From Pelosinus sp. IPA-1 (GTDB taxonomy: Bacteria; Bacillota; Negativicutes; DSM-13327), in contig NZ_BSVC01000001.1 of NCBI RefSeq assembly GCF_030269905.1, positions 620,001 to 684,000 of the forward strand: DNA of 64,000 nt. Direction: 5' to 3'. The translations under genes were made by a program, and so were the position numbers. This document shows positions 24,808 to 34,666 of this stretch, one piece after another; the stretch's first letter is position 1, and each line of letters starts with the position of its first letter. The notes under the pieces are model-generated. The model had not been told where the DNA came from. It searched no databases and saw only the letters and a list, made by a program, of their open reading frames with translations.

Positions 24808-26361
24808 ATGAAAGTAGTGACAGTTGCCCAAATGCGAAAAATTGAGCAGGCAGCAATTGAAGAATATGGTATCCCCGGTATTGTTCTCATGGAGAATGCT
24901 GGTGTAGAAGTAGTAAAGCAAATAGAAAATGTACTTGGTAGTATACATAATAAAAGGATTTCTGTTTTTGCGGGTACTGGTAATAATGGAGGCGATGGCT
25001 ATGTTGTCGCTCGGCATCTATATAACCAAGGTGCTAAGGTTAAGGTTTTTTTAATTGGAAGTAAAGCCAGTGTTGTAGGAGATGCATTGACTAATTTGCA
25101 GATCATTACTTACATGGGAATTGATGTACTAGAGGTAACTAACTCTCATGATTGGGATAAAGTAAAAATAGCGATGACGTTCACTGATTGTTTAGTAGAT
25201 GCATTATTAGGTACAGGTTTTGCAGGACAATTACGAGAAAATATGACACAAGTTGTGGAAAGTATTAATAAAATGAATAAGGTGACGATTGCAATTGACG
25301 TGCCAACAGGTGTTGACGCGGATACTGGTCAAATTCAAAGTGTAGCAGTCAAAGCTAGTCATACAATAACCTTTGCCTTGGCGAAACAAGGACTTTTGCT
25401 ATATCCAGCTGCTTCTTATGTTGGGGAGTTATGTGTTGCTGATATTGGAGTTCCCAGGTTGTTATTAAGCGATCCTCAAATTCAGCAAAATCTTATTACG
25501 AGTAAAGATGCTCGGGAAATATTTTCGAAGAGGCAACCAGATGTCCATAAGGGGAGTTGTGGAAAAGTCTTAGTCGTAGCTGGTTCTAAAGGTTTGACTG
25601 GCGCTGCTGCTCTTGCTTCTGATGCTGCGCTGCGTTCTGGTGCCGGCATGGTGACCTTAGGTATTGCCGAAAGTTTGCATGAAATTATGGAAATCAAATT
25701 AACGGAAGTTATGACGAGTCCTTTACCGGAAGCCGGAGATGGCTTTGTTGGAGAAGATGCTTTTGATGAAATTGTAACGCTTTCTTTGAAAAATGATGTA
25801 GTGGCTATCGGCCCTGGCCTAGGAAGACAGACAGAAACATTAGAGCTTGTGCGCCAAATCGTGAAAAATGTAGAGAAACCTTTAGTACTCGATGCAGATG
25901 CTCTATATGCACTAATTGACCATACTTCTATTTTATTAGAGGCGAAGTCAATGCCTGTGCTGACGCCTCATCCAGGAGAAATGGCGCGTCTTGTCGGTTT
26001 AACACCAGAAGAAGTAAATCAGGATCGGATTTACATTGCTAGGCAAGCTGCTACAGAGTGGGGAAGTATCGTTATTTTGAAAGGTGCACGAACAGTTGTA
26101 GCATTTCCAGATGGTGAGGTATATATTAATAGTAGTGGTAACGCTGGTATGGCTACAGCTGGTGCTGGTGATGTTTTAACTGGGGTAATTACAGGACTTA
26201 TTGGTCAGGGGTTATCGAGCCACGAGGCCGCATTAGCTGGTGTGTATCTTCATGGATTAGCTGGAGACATTGTTGCTAGAGGTGGAATGATCGGTATGGT
26301 GGCCAGTGATCTTATTAAAGCATTGCCAGCAGCAATATTTGGAATTCAAGAAAAGGACTAA
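24808..26361 (+). CDS. nnr: Bifunctional NAD(P)H-hydrate epimerase/dehydratase
   Basis: 517 residues. The N-terminal YjeF_N epimerase domain runs to about residue 215 ('MRKIEQAAIEEYGIPGIVLMENAG', 'VFAGTGNNGGDGYVVARHL'), followed by an ADP-dependent dehydratase of ribokinase-like fold ('KVLVVAGSKGLTGAAALASDAALRSGAGMV', 'LDADAL', 'NAGMATAGAGDVLTGVITGLIGQG'). It repairs hydrated NADH and NADPH. It starts 2 bp after acpS. Confidence 0.93.
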   Translation: MKVVTVAQMRKIEQAAIEEYGIPGIVLMENAGVEVVKQIENVLGSIHNKRISVFAGTGNNGGDGYVVARHLYNQGAKVKVFLIGSKASVVGDALTNLQIITYMGIDVLEVTNSHDWDKVKIAMTFTDCLVDALLGTGFAGQLRENMTQVVESINKMNKVTIAIDVPTGVDADTGQIQSVAVKASHTITFALAKQGLLLYPAASYVGELCVADIGVPRLLLSDPQIQQNLITSKDAREIFSKRQPDVHKGSCGKVLVVAGSKGLTGAAALASDAALRSGAGMVTLGIAESLHEIMEIKLTEVMTSPLPEAGDGFVGEDAFDEIVTLSLKNDVVAIGPGLGRQTETLELVRQIVKNVEKPLVLDADALYALIDHTSILLEAKSMPVLTPHPGEMARLVGLTPEEVNQDRIYIARQAATEWGSIVILKGARTVVAFPDGEVYINSSGNAGMATAGAGDVLTGVITGLIGQGLSSHEAALAGVYLHGLAGDIVARGGMIGMVASDLIKALPAAIFGIQEKD

Positions 26362-26469
26362 GCATAAAATAACCTTTTTTCATGCATACTTAATGGTGGT
26401 AGGTATATTTTCAAATATAATTTGCAGCCGGTTATCATCCGCCAAATGATAAAATCGTGTATAAAAAAA

Positions 26470-26498
26470 TTGACATTTGTATATAAAAAAATTATAAT
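26470..26498 (+). promoter_or_regulatory. Consensus sigma-A promoter of ndoAI-ndoA
   Basis: TTGACA at 26470-26475, 17-nt spacer, TATAAT at 26493-26498; both boxes are exact consensus. Confidence 0.88.
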
Positions 26499-26540
26499 CA
26501 ATCTATATGAATGTATGTGTTAACTGGCGGGGGTGAAGGC

Positions 26541-26813
26541 GTGGCAGAATTGAGGCGTATTATGATTAGTATCCCGAATAGTTTGCTTCAAGAAGTGGAT
26601 GGTATTATTGCTATAGAAAAATTAAGTCGGAGTCAATTTGTGCGCGACGCTATGCGTCTTTGTATTGAAGAACGTAAACGTAAAGAAGTGTATGATAGAA
26701 TGCGTAAGGGATATCAGGAGATGGCGGGAATTAATCTGACATTAGCTGAGGAAGGATTGCTGGCTGATGCAGATACATTTGAAATGCCTACCCTGCTGGC
26801 GGAGCGTGAATAA
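26541..26813 (+). CDS. ndoAI: Ribbon-helix-helix antitoxin (EndoAI type)
   Basis: 90 residues with an RHH DNA-binding N-terminus ('[41 protein letters not shown]') and an acidic C-terminal tail that would wrap the toxin. The start is GTG 26541 after GGGGGTGAAGG; ATG 26511 is in frame but poorly placed. It is encoded 2 bp before the EndoA toxin, the standard type II arrangement, and is expected to repress its own strong promoter with the toxin. Confidence 0.88.
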   Translation: MAELRRIMISIPNSLLQEVDGIIAIEKLSRSQFVRDAMRLCIEERKRKEVYDRMRKGYQEMAGINLTLAEEGLLADADTFEMPTLLAERE

Positions 26814-26815
26814 AA

Positions 26816-27166
26816 ATGGTCGTAAAACGTGGGGATATTTATTATGCCAATTTAAGCCCGGTAGTGGGTTCGGAACAAGGAGGGCATCGTCCCGTTTTAG
26901 TCATACAAAATGATGTTGGTAATAAATATAGTCCGACCGTTATCGTGGTAGCCATTACTTCACAAATTTCGAAAGCTAAATTGCCGACTCATGTAGAAAT
27001 CAATTCGAAACAATCTAGTTTGGAAAAAGACTCCGTTATTTTATTGGAGCAATTACGTACTATTGATAAACGTCGATTAAAAGAGAAAGTCTCTCACTTA
27101 AATGATGATATTATGAGTATGGTTGATGAATCGATAAAGGTGAGTTTGGGTTTGGTTGAGGTATAA
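26816..27166 (+). CDS. ndoA: EndoA/MazF mRNA interferase toxin
   Basis: 116 residues. '[33 protein letters not shown]', '[24 protein letters not shown]' and '[15 protein letters not shown]' closely match Bacillus EndoA. It cleaves mRNA at a short sequence (UACAU in B. subtilis), catalytic Arg and Thr being present in the segments quoted. Neutralised by the RHH antitoxin upstream. Confidence 0.94.
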   Translation: MVVKRGDIYYANLSPVVGSEQGGHRPVLVIQNDVGNKYSPTVIVVAITSQISKAKLPTHVEINSKQSSLEKDSVILLEQLRTIDKRRLKEKVSHLNDDIMSMVDESIKVSLGLVEV

Positions 27167-27208
27167 TTTGTGATCTAAAGTGAACTGTTTTATTTTAACA
27201 AACAACTA

Positions 27209-27234
27209 GGACTTGGTGAAAACCAAGTCTTTTT
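27209..27234 (+). terminator. Terminator of ndoAI-ndoA
   Basis: GACTTGGT-GAAA-ACCAAGTC with a T5 tract. Confidence 0.88.
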
Positions 27235-27268
27235 AGTTAGAAAATGATATGTTGTGAGGAGTTTTATT

Positions 27269-28162
27269 ATGATACGTAGATGGTTAGCAGTATTCATGTT
27301 GCTAATATTTGTTACTATGGTTGTAGCAGGTTGTAGTAAACAAAGTGTAAAACCAGCAGGGCAAGGGGGGCAAAAGCAAACTAGTTCAGCAAGTTCACCT
27401 CTTACTGTGAAGGTACTAGATATTGGACAAGGTGATGCGATTTTAATCCGCGTAGCTGGGCAAACTGTATTGGTTGATTCAGGAGATATTAATACTAGAG
27501 AAAAATTGGTGCAATACATAAAAAAAGAGGGCATTACCACAATTGATAAGGTAATCATTACTCACCCACATGCCGATCATTTAGGCGGAATGCCAGGAGT
27601 GTTAGATAATTTCAAAGTTAATCAGATTTACGATAGTGGACAAACTACGACCACTGCCCTGTATCGTCAGTATTTAACCCTAGTAAAAAAGAAAGAGATA
27701 CCTTTTACCGTGCTTACTGCCGGTACTGAGATTGTTATTACTGATGATATTAAACTTAAAATTCTTGCGCCAGAAAAGCCATTTATAACAGAATCGGAGT
27801 TGAATAATAATTCTATAGTTACTAAACTGGTTTATAATAACTTTTCCATGCTATTAACTGGAGATGCGGAAAAGGAATCGGAAAACCGCATGGTGAAAAC
27901 CTATGGAAATGAGCTTAAAAGTACTATATTGAAAGTTGGACATCATGGTAGCAACACCTCTTCGTCAATTGAGTTTTTAAAAATCGTAGCCCCGGAAGCT
28001 GCTATTATCTCATTAGGTGCTAACAACGATTATCACCATCCTCATCCCTCTACAATGAAAAAATTAAATGAGGCCAAGGTGAAAGTATATCGTACAGATA
28101 CAGATGGGACGGTAACAGTAAATAGCGACGGAAAAACTTATACAATATCAAAGGAGCAGTAA
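27269..28162 (+). CDS. ComEC/Rec2-like metallo-beta-lactamase-fold lipoprotein
   Basis: 297 residues. The signal peptide ends in lipobox 'VVAGC', so the protein is a lipoprotein. The mature part is an MBL-fold hydrolase related to the C-terminal domain of ComEC: 'DIGQGDAILIRVAGQTVLVDSGD', metal motif 'THPHADHLGG', 'LLTGDAEKESE', 'KVGHHGSNTSSSIEFL'. ATG 27269 has GAGGAG. Family members are nucleases or phosphodiesterases; a role in extracellular DNA processing is likely but unproven. It is paired with a DUF3006 gene 1 bp downstream, a common pairing. Confidence 0.85.
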   Translation: MIRRWLAVFMLLIFVTMVVAGCSKQSVKPAGQGGQKQTSSASSPLTVKVLDIGQGDAILIRVAGQTVLVDSGDINTREKLVQYIKKEGITTIDKVIITHPHADHLGGMPGVLDNFKVNQIYDSGQTTTTALYRQYLTLVKKKEIPFTVLTAGTEIVITDDIKLKILAPEKPFITESELNNNSIVTKLVYNNFSMLLTGDAEKESENRMVKTYGNELKSTILKVGHHGSNTSSSIEFLKIVAPEAAIISLGANNDYHHPHPSTMKKLNEAKVKVYRTDTDGTVTVNSDGKTYTISKEQ

Positions 28163-28163
28163 T

Positions 28164-28391
28164 ATGAAGGTTCAAGCTGTCATTGATCGTTTTGAAGGAA
28201 GTAAGGCAGTATTATTAGTAGGTGAGGATGAAACGCAGGTATCATGGCCTTGCTGTAGCCTACCTAGTGAAGCGGCAGAGGGAGATATATTGCAGATTGC
28301 CTTGGAGGTTGATCAGCAAGCTACTAATGCGGCAAGGCTAGAGGCAGAGAATCTCTTGAAGGAAATTGTAAAGAGGAATCAGGAAAGCTAA
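28164..28391 (+). CDS. DUF3006 family protein
   Basis: 75 residues. 'MKVQAVIDRFEGSKAVLLVGEDE' and 'PSEAAEGDILQIALEVDQQAT' fit DUF3006, small beta-barrel proteins of unknown role often encoded next to ComEC-like MBL lipoproteins, as here. The terminator overlaps its stop codon. Confidence 0.8.
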   Translation: MKVQAVIDRFEGSKAVLLVGEDETQVSWPCCSLPSEAAEGDILQIALEVDQQATNAARLEAENLLKEIVKRNQES

Positions 28392-28410
28392 TGCTTTCCT
28401 GATTTTTTTT
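28379..28410 (+). terminator. Terminator after DUF3006 gene
   Basis: CAGGAAAGC-TAAT-GCTTTCCTG and T8; the stop codon is in the loop. Confidence 0.88.
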
Positions 28411-28613
28411 GTATTAAAGAATTTTTGATTTGAATTAGAGGAATAAGATATCCACCTACTTTGATCCCAAAAAGGCTTAAATCAAGCTGATTCTTATAGG
28501 TGTAAAAAACAGTCATAGTCTATGAGTGAATGTAGGAATTTAAAATAAAATTAAAAATTCTGAAAAAAGTGAAAATGATAGCAGGAGTTTTTTACCTTTG
28601 GAAGAATAAGTAA

Positions 28614-28627
28614 TGTAAACGTTTACA
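28614..28627. promoter_or_regulatory. RbsR/CcpA-type operator of the ribose operon
   Basis: TGTAAACGTTTACA, a perfect 14-bp palindrome with the central CG of LacI-family sites, 22 bp before rbsR. It fits both an autorepression site for RbsR and a catabolite-responsive element (cre); sequence alone does not separate them. Confidence 0.82.
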
Positions 28628-28649
28628 AGATACAAATAGGAGTTTTTTA

Positions 28650-29687
28650 ATGCAGAATGATAAGCAGGTTCTAAAAAATAAAACAATTAAAGATGTAGCG
28701 CAATTAGCTAACGTTTCTATAGCAACTGTTTCCCGTACATTAAGTGGTAAAGATAAGGTATCACCATTGCTAGCAGAACGTGTATCGGCAGCCATGAAAG
28801 AATTGCAATACCAACCTAATGATGTAGCCAGAGCATTAAAGATAAAAGAGTCACGCAGTATTGGGCTTATGATTCCGGATATTGAAAATCCATTTTTCCC
28901 AGCGTTAGTAAGGGGAGTGCAAGATGCTGCTAAAATCCATAATTATGCCGTTATTTTATGTAATACAGACGGAAGGCTAGAAGAAGAAAGAAATTATATT
29001 CATTTTTTGTATAGTAAACGAGTAGACGGTATTGTTTTTACTGACAGTGTTTATAACAAACAAAGTATTTCTCTCTTAGATTCTTTAGGTATTCCTGTTG
29101 TTCTCCTGGATAGACGAGTAAGTGGAATTCATGCCAGCACTGTTACTTCTGATAATCGTTTAGGTGCTTTTTTGGCTACGGAACATTTGATTCAATTAGG
29201 TAAGAAACGGATTGCATTTATTAGCGGGCCTTTAAAGCTGTCTTCTGGGGCCGATCGGGCGAGTGGTTATCAAGATGCCCTTGTTCGTTATAACATTCCG
29301 TATAATAAGAATCTAGCGTTTATTGGCGCGTTTACTTACGAGAGTAGTTATAAGGCAGTAGAAGATTTACTATTTAGTCGAGAAAAGTTTGACGCAGTAT
29401 TTGCTTCTAATGATCTGATGGCAATTGGTGTTATTGAATGTTTAGCTAAATATGGTATAAGGGTGCCAGAAGATGTAGCGGTGGTTGGCTTTGATGATAT
29501 ACGTATGGCGGCATGGTATAAACCTTTGTTAACGACGATTCGGCAACCTGTATATGATATGGGGCAATATGCAGTGAAACTTTTAGTGGAGCATATTACG
29601 GGTGTAAGAGAGACTTATTATGAAAAGATATTTAAGCCTGAACTTATTATTCGTCAGTCTTCAGGCAGTGTGGAGGAAAGAAAATGA
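28650..29687 (+). CDS. rbsR: LacI-family ribose operon repressor
   Basis: 345 residues. The HTH 'TIKDVAQLANVSIATVSRTLSGKDKVSP' and the hinge 'YQPNDVARALK' are LacI-type; the periplasmic-binding-like domain covers the rest ('IGLMIPDIENPFFPALVRGVQDAA', 'VVGFDDIRMA'). It is first in the operon and overlaps rbsK by 4 nt (ATGA). The palindrome at 28614-28627 is its probable target. Confidence 0.9.
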   Translation: MQNDKQVLKNKTIKDVAQLANVSIATVSRTLSGKDKVSPLLAERVSAAMKELQYQPNDVARALKIKESRSIGLMIPDIENPFFPALVRGVQDAAKIHNYAVILCNTDGRLEEERNYIHFLYSKRVDGIVFTDSVYNKQSISLLDSLGIPVVLLDRRVSGIHASTVTSDNRLGAFLATEHLIQLGKKRIAFISGPLKLSSGADRASGYQDALVRYNIPYNKNLAFIGAFTYESSYKAVEDLLFSREKFDAVFASNDLMAIGVIECLAKYGIRVPEDVAVVGFDDIRMAAWYKPLLTTIRQPVYDMGQYAVKLLVEHITGVRETYYEKIFKPELIIRQSSGSVEERK

Positions 29688-30610
29688 AGGATTTGGCAAA
29701 ACCGATATTGGTTGTAGGTAGTTTAAATATGGACTTAGTAATAAGGGTAGCAAACTTACCGCTCAGGGGAGAAACAATTTTTGGAAAAACGTTTACAACC
29801 TTTCCAGGTGGCAAGGGCGGCAATCAAGCAGTGGCTGCATCTAAATTAGGAGCTAAGGTCACGATGGTAGGGGCAGTCGGACGAGACGATTTTGGCGACA
29901 AACTGCTTTGTAGCTTGTCAGAAGGGAATGTAGATACTTCCTACATAAGCAGAACAGAGAATTCTACTGGCACGGCGTTAATTACAGTGGATGATAATGG
30001 TGCTAATTCTATAGTTGTTGTGCCTGGGGCCAATAATGATTGTTTTCCAAGTGATATAGACAAAGTATTAGACTTAGTAGAGGGGCCGGGCATTCTTTTA
30101 GTGCAAAATGAAATACCAGAAGAAACGGTAAGATATGCGATTAGAAGAGCTAAGGAGCAAGGGTGGATTACTATTTTAAATCCTGCACCCGCTCGTCAAA
30201 TTGATAATGAATTACTATCTATGATTGATATTATTATTCCAAATGAGACGGAGGCAGCTGTCCTTACTGAAAGTGAAGCTGGATCAGAGGAACAAGCTGC
30301 ACAAAAATTATTAGCTAGAGGTGTTGCAGCTGTTATTGTTACATTGGGTAATAAAGGAGCGTTATACTGTACTGCAAAAGAAACTTGCTATATTCCAACC
30401 TATAGGGTGAAGGCTGTAGATACAACTGCGGCTGGAGACGCTTATGTAGGTGCCTTAGCTACTGCCTTAAGCCAAGGAAAGACAGTATTAGAGAGTGCAA
30501 AATTTGCTACTGCTGTTGCTGCATTATCGGTGACCCGAGCGGGTGCGCAGCCTGCATTGCCATGGCGAGAAGAAGTGGATGAATTTATTAGTAAGCAGGA
30601 GGAAAAGTAA
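29684..30610 (+). CDS. rbsK: Ribokinase
   Basis: 308 residues, PfkB family. The N-terminal 'GSLNMDLVIRVANLPLRGETIFG' and 'PGGKGGNQAVAASKLGA' bind ribose, and the C-terminal signature 'VDTTAAGDAYVGALATAL' carries the catalytic Asp and anion hole. It makes ribose 5-phosphate. It overlaps both neighbours by a few bases. Confidence 0.94.
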   Translation: MKDLAKPILVVGSLNMDLVIRVANLPLRGETIFGKTFTTFPGGKGGNQAVAASKLGAKVTMVGAVGRDDFGDKLLCSLSEGNVDTSYISRTENSTGTALITVDDNGANSIVVVPGANNDCFPSDIDKVLDLVEGPGILLVQNEIPEETVRYAIRRAKEQGWITILNPAPARQIDNELLSMIDIIIPNETEAAVLTESEAGSEEQAAQKLLARGVAAVIVTLGNKGALYCTAKETCYIPTYRVKAVDTTAAGDAYVGALATALSQGKTVLESAKFATAVAALSVTRAGAQPALPWREEVDEFISKQEEK

Positions 30611-31005
30611 TGAAAAAAACTGGCGTATTAAATCAAGGAATTAGTGAAGTAATTGCTGGTATGGGACATGGGGATATGTTGGTTATTGGTGACTGTGGTT
30701 TGCCAATACCTTCTGGAGTGCGTCGTGTTGATTTGGCTTTAACTCATGGAGTGCCAGGGTTTTTAGAAACTCTTCAAGTAATTTTGCAAGAGTTAGAGGT
30801 TGAAAAGGCCGTGATTGCCACAGAAATGGAAACCATAAGTCCTAAAATGCTTGAGTCTGTAAAGGGGATAATGGGCGGCGTACTTTTAGATAAGTGCACC
30901 CATGAAGAATTTAAGGAAATGAATAAGAGGGCAGTAGCAGTGATTCGCACTGGTGAGTGTACACCTTATGCGAATATTATTCTAAGGTCTGGTGTTAATT
31001 TTTAA
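30610..31005 (+). CDS. rbsD: D-ribose pyranase
   Basis: 131 residues. 'MKKTGVLNQGISEVIAGMGHGDMLVIGDCGLPIP' is the RbsD opening with the catalytic His, and 'RTGECTPYANIILRSGV' the conserved C-terminus. It interconverts pyranose and furanose ribose so RbsK can act. Confidence 0.94.
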   Translation: MKKTGVLNQGISEVIAGMGHGDMLVIGDCGLPIPSGVRRVDLALTHGVPGFLETLQVILQELEVEKAVIATEMETISPKMLESVKGIMGGVLLDKCTHEEFKEMNKRAVAVIRTGECTPYANIILRSGVNF

Positions 31006-31025
31006 AGTGCGGGGGTGATAACAGT

Positions 31026-32537
31026 ATGGAGCAGGAAATTATTTTACGCATGAACAACGTTAGTAAGGCTTTTCCAGGAGTGCAGGCACTGGATAGTATT
31101 AATTTTGAGCTCCGCAAAGGCGAAGTTCATTGCTTATTAGGAGAAAATGGTGCAGGTAAATCAACATTAATTAAGATTTTGAGTGGCGCTCACCAAAAAG
31201 ACAATGGAACAATTTTTTTACATGGAAACGAGGTAGACATTCGGGATGCGCAAATGTCGCGTGATCTTGGGATCAGTACTATTTATCAGGAAATGAGCTT
31301 AATTCCAGCGATGAGTGTGGCAGAAAACATATTCTTGGGAGAGGAAATTGTCAAAAGCTCCTTCTGGATGGTAAATAAAAAAGAGATGGAGAAACGGACG
31401 CAAGCAATTTTCCAAGAAATGAATATAGATATTGATCCTAAGAAACTGATTAAGGAAATCAGCACGGCTCAGCAGCAAATGGTAGAAATTGCTCGATCTT
31501 TAGTTAAGAAAAGACAAATAATTATTATGGATGAGCCAACTTCATCAATTAGTGATAAAGATACTCATGAGTTATTTCGGATTATCCGCAAGTTGAAAAG
31601 TCAAGGAGTGGCAATTGTTTATATTTCTCATCGACTACAAGAGCTAGATGAAATTGTAGACAGAATAACCGTTATGAGAGATGGTCGAGATATAGGGACC
31701 GTCAATATGAAAGATGTGACGATTGACAAACTTATTAACATGATGGTGGGACGAACATTAGAGAAGATGGATAAACCAGTTAGTGACCATATTGGCGAGG
31801 TCATGCTGGAAGTAAAGAATATTAGTTGGGGTAATAGTGTACAAGATGCGAGTTTCAGCCTGAGGAAAGGCGAAATTTTAGGTTTTGCAGGCCTGGTTGG
31901 CGCTGGTAGAAGTGAGTTAATGAGACTTATCTTTGGTGCAGAAAAAATGGAAGCAGGCAAAGTAGTACTACATGGACAGGAAGTGGAAATTAATTCTCCT
32001 ATGCAAGCCATTAAACATGGAATTGGTTATTTAAGTGAAGATCGCAAAAGAGATGGTCTCGTTCTTATCATGGGGATTGATCAAAATATTACGATGGCCA
32101 ATTTGGCAAGTGTTTGCAAAGGCTTTCTCGTTAGCCGAAAAAAAGAAAACTTGGAAGCTAATAATACCATCAAGTCTTTAAACGTAGCTACTAGTTCTGC
32201 AGATAAGTTAGCTAAATTTTTAAGTGGCGGAAATCAACAGAAGGTAATTATAGGTAAATGGCTTTTAACGGATTGTGAAGTGCTAATTTTTGATGAGCCT
32301 ACTCGGGGTATTGATGTAGGGGCTCGGGCGGAAATTTATAAATTAATGAATGGGTTAGCCGAAGCCGGCAAGAGCATTATTATGGTATCTTCCGATTTAC
32401 CTGAAATTCTAAGGGTTAGTAACCGAATTATTGTAATGAATCAAGGACGAATTGTTGGTGAATGTAATAATGACGGTACAGTTGCCCAAGAAGATATTAT
32501 GCCGTTGATGTTAGGGGGGATTAGTAATGTTTCATAA
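31026..32537 (+). CDS. rbsA: Ribose ABC transporter ATP-binding protein
   Basis: 503 residues with two ABC domains: Walker A 'GENGAGKSTLIKIL' then 'GLVGAGRSELMRLIFGAE' (degenerate), signatures 'ISTAQQQMVEIARSL' and 'LSGGNQQKVIIGKWL', Walker B 'IIIMDEPTSSIS' and 'LIFDEPTRGID'. It powers ribose import with RbsC and RbsB. It overlaps rbsC by 11 bp. Confidence 0.95.
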   Translation: MEQEIILRMNNVSKAFPGVQALDSINFELRKGEVHCLLGENGAGKSTLIKILSGAHQKDNGTIFLHGNEVDIRDAQMSRDLGISTIYQEMSLIPAMSVAENIFLGEEIVKSSFWMVNKKEMEKRTQAIFQEMNIDIDPKKLIKEISTAQQQMVEIARSLVKKRQIIIMDEPTSSISDKDTHELFRIIRKLKSQGVAIVYISHRLQELDEIVDRITVMRDGRDIGTVNMKDVTIDKLINMMVGRTLEKMDKPVSDHIGEVMLEVKNISWGNSVQDASFSLRKGEILGFAGLVGAGRSELMRLIFGAEKMEAGKVVLHGQEVEINSPMQAIKHGIGYLSEDRKRDGLVLIMGIDQNITMANLASVCKGFLVSRKKENLEANNTIKSLNVATSSADKLAKFLSGGNQQKVIIGKWLLTDCEVLIFDEPTRGIDVGARAEIYKLMNGLAEAGKSIIMVSSDLPEILRVSNRIIVMNQGRIVGECNNDGTVAQEDIMPLMLGGISNVS

Positions 32538-33531
32538 AATTACAGATCGATTTGGCATAGGAATTGCCATTATTATTTTATTTATATTTTTGTCGATTAG
32601 TAGTCCGCATTTTTTAGAAATTAACAATCTACTTAATATTTTATTACAGGTGTCTATTTCTACGATTATTGCTGTAGGTATGACTTTTGTAATAATGACT
32701 TCTGGAATTGATTTGTCGGTAGGCCCATTAACTGCTTTTTCCAGTGTAATTATCGGATTAACACTGCATTTAGATATAGGGATAGGTATACCTATCCTTA
32801 CAGGAATTTTGGTTGGCGGTCTCTTGGGGCTTATTAATGGTGTATTAATTGCTCGACTTAAGATTCCAGCATTTATTGCTACTCTTGGCATGATGAGCGT
32901 TGCGAGAGGTGCAGCTCTGTTTATTACAAATGGGCAGACCATTCATATGTTTCCCAGTGAGTTTCGTTTTTTCAGTGCCGGCAGTATTGAAAAAATTCCA
33001 ATTCCAGTCATTTATGCTCTAATTGTGGTAATTCTAGCGGTTTTTATTTTGAATTATACTAAATTTGGAAGATATATTTATGCGATTGGTGGTAATAAGG
33101 AAGCTGCTCGTTTATCGGGAATTAATGTAAAGGCAGTGGAAACTTGGGCCTATATCATCTCTGGTATAACTTGTGGTATTGGTGCTGTCATATTGACTGG
33201 TCGTTTGAATGCTGCCCAGCCGATTGCGGGTATTGGATATGAACTAGATGCGATTGCAGCAGTTATTATTGGTGGTACTAGCTTAAATGGTGGTGAGGGA
33301 ACGATTACAGGTACGTTGATGGGGGCAATCCTTATTGGAATGTTGCGTAATGGGTTAAACCTTTTAAATGTCTCACCTTTTTTGCAACAAATTGTCATTG
33401 GCAGTGTTATCGTCGGTGCTGTGTTTTTTGACCAGTACAGAAGATCACGAAAAGATAGTAAAGCCGCTAAAGGACTTAGCAGAAGCAACGAAATTACAGA
33501 AGGTAACAATAGTATTACACCTAAACTATGA
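32527..33531 (+). CDS. rbsC: Ribose ABC transporter permease
   Basis: 334 residues, about 8-10 membrane helices, with 'VGMTFVIMTSGIDLSVGPLTAFSSVI' and 'ARLSGINVKAVETWAYIISG' (EAA-like loop) characteristic of RbsC. ATG 32527 lies inside the end of rbsA. A 172-bp gap with a short dyad separates it from rbsB. Confidence 0.94.
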   Translation: MFHKITDRFGIGIAIIILFIFLSISSPHFLEINNLLNILLQVSISTIIAVGMTFVIMTSGIDLSVGPLTAFSSVIIGLTLHLDIGIGIPILTGILVGGLLGLINGVLIARLKIPAFIATLGMMSVARGAALFITNGQTIHMFPSEFRFFSAGSIEKIPIPVIYALIVVILAVFILNYTKFGRYIYAIGGNKEAARLSGINVKAVETWAYIISGITCGIGAVILTGRLNAAQPIAGIGYELDAIAAVIIGGTSLNGGEGTITGTLMGAILIGMLRNGLNLLNVSPFLQQIVIGSVIVGAVFFDQYRRSRKDSKAAKGLSRSNEITEGNNSITPKL

Positions 33532-33703
33532 TGCTTATTTCTAAAAAAAACGGTGGTGGCCAATTAGGCAAATGGCAATGCTGTTTGGTAATTGTGACAT
33601 AAAACCATGCCCTTAAGTGGCAAATGAGTCCTTTGCCGCTTCTAAGGAATTTACAGGTGGGTACACAATCAATATCTTTTGAAAATTGAAGGGAGAGTTG
33701 AAA

Positions 33704-34666
33704 ATGTCCATGTACAAAAAAACATTAGCGGTTGTGGTTGGCGTAGGAGTAATGGCTTCTTTATTAACAGGATGCGGTGGAACTGGTAGTGATAAACCAG
33801 CTGCTAAAACAGACAAAAAGGAATTAAAAATTGGTTTTGTTATGAAAACCCTGAGTAATCCATTTTTTATGAGTATGGAAAAGGGGGCGCAAAAGGCTGG
33901 AAAAGAGTTAGGTGTTAAATTGGATGTACAAGTAGGGCAGGAAGAAACTTCAATTGAACAACAAATTGCTATTGTAGAAAATATGATTGCAACTAAGGTG
34001 GATGCAATTTGTATTGCCCCAGGTGGATCGAAAGAAATTGTGCCTGTGTTGAAGAAGGCACAAGATGCTGGTATTCCAATTATAAATATTGATAATCGTA
34101 TTGATGGTGATGCTGCTAAAGCAGCTGGTTTGAAACCGATTCCTTATGTTGGCGCTAGTAATATGGATGGTGGTTATTTAGCGGGTAAATATTTGGCCGA
34201 GCAACTCAAAGGTAAAGGTAAGGTTGCTATTATTGAGGGGATTCAAGGTGTTGATAATGCAGAGGGCAGAAAAAATGGGGCTAAAAAAGCGTTTGCTGAA
34301 TATAAGGATATTCAAGTTGTAGCTTCTCAATCTGCAAATTGGAAAACCGAAGAAGGACTCAATGTAATGACAAACATTTTACAAGCCAATCCAGACTTAA
34401 ATGGTGTATTTTGTGCGAATGACATGATGGCCTTTGGTGCCATTCAAGCAATTGATGCAGCAGGTAAAACAGGGAAAATAGTAGTTACCGCATATGATGC
34501 TTTGGACCAAGCTAAAGTTTATATTAAAGAAGGAAAAATGGTTTCTACTGTTGACCAAAAGCCAGATGATCAAGGTTATTATGGCGTAAAGTATGCAGTT
34601 GATTTGATTAATAAGAAAGAAGTTCCTATGGAATACATGGTAAAGTTGGAAAATATCACAAAATAA
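33704..34666 (+). CDS. rbsB: Ribose ABC transporter substrate-binding lipoprotein
   Basis: 320 residues. Signal peptide with lipobox 'LLTGC', then a periplasmic-binding fold: 'LKIGFVMKTLSNPFFMSMEKGAQKAGKELGV', 'DAICIAPGGSKEIVPVLKKAQDAGIPIINID', 'NPDLNGVFCANDMMAFGAIQAI'. ATG 33704 has GGGAGAG upstream. It is last in the ribose operon and delivers ribose to RbsAC. Confidence 0.94.
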   Translation: MSMYKKTLAVVVGVGVMASLLTGCGGTGSDKPAAKTDKKELKIGFVMKTLSNPFFMSMEKGAQKAGKELGVKLDVQVGQEETSIEQQIAIVENMIATKVDAICIAPGGSKEIVPVLKKAQDAGIPIINIDNRIDGDAAKAAGLKPIPYVGASNMDGGYLAGKYLAEQLKGKGKVAIIEGIQGVDNAEGRKNGAKKAFAEYKDIQVVASQSANWKTEEGLNVMTNILQANPDLNGVFCANDMMAFGAIQAIDAAGKTGKIVVTAYDALDQAKVYIKEGKMVSTVDQKPDDQGYYGVKYAVDLINKKEVPMEYMVKLENITK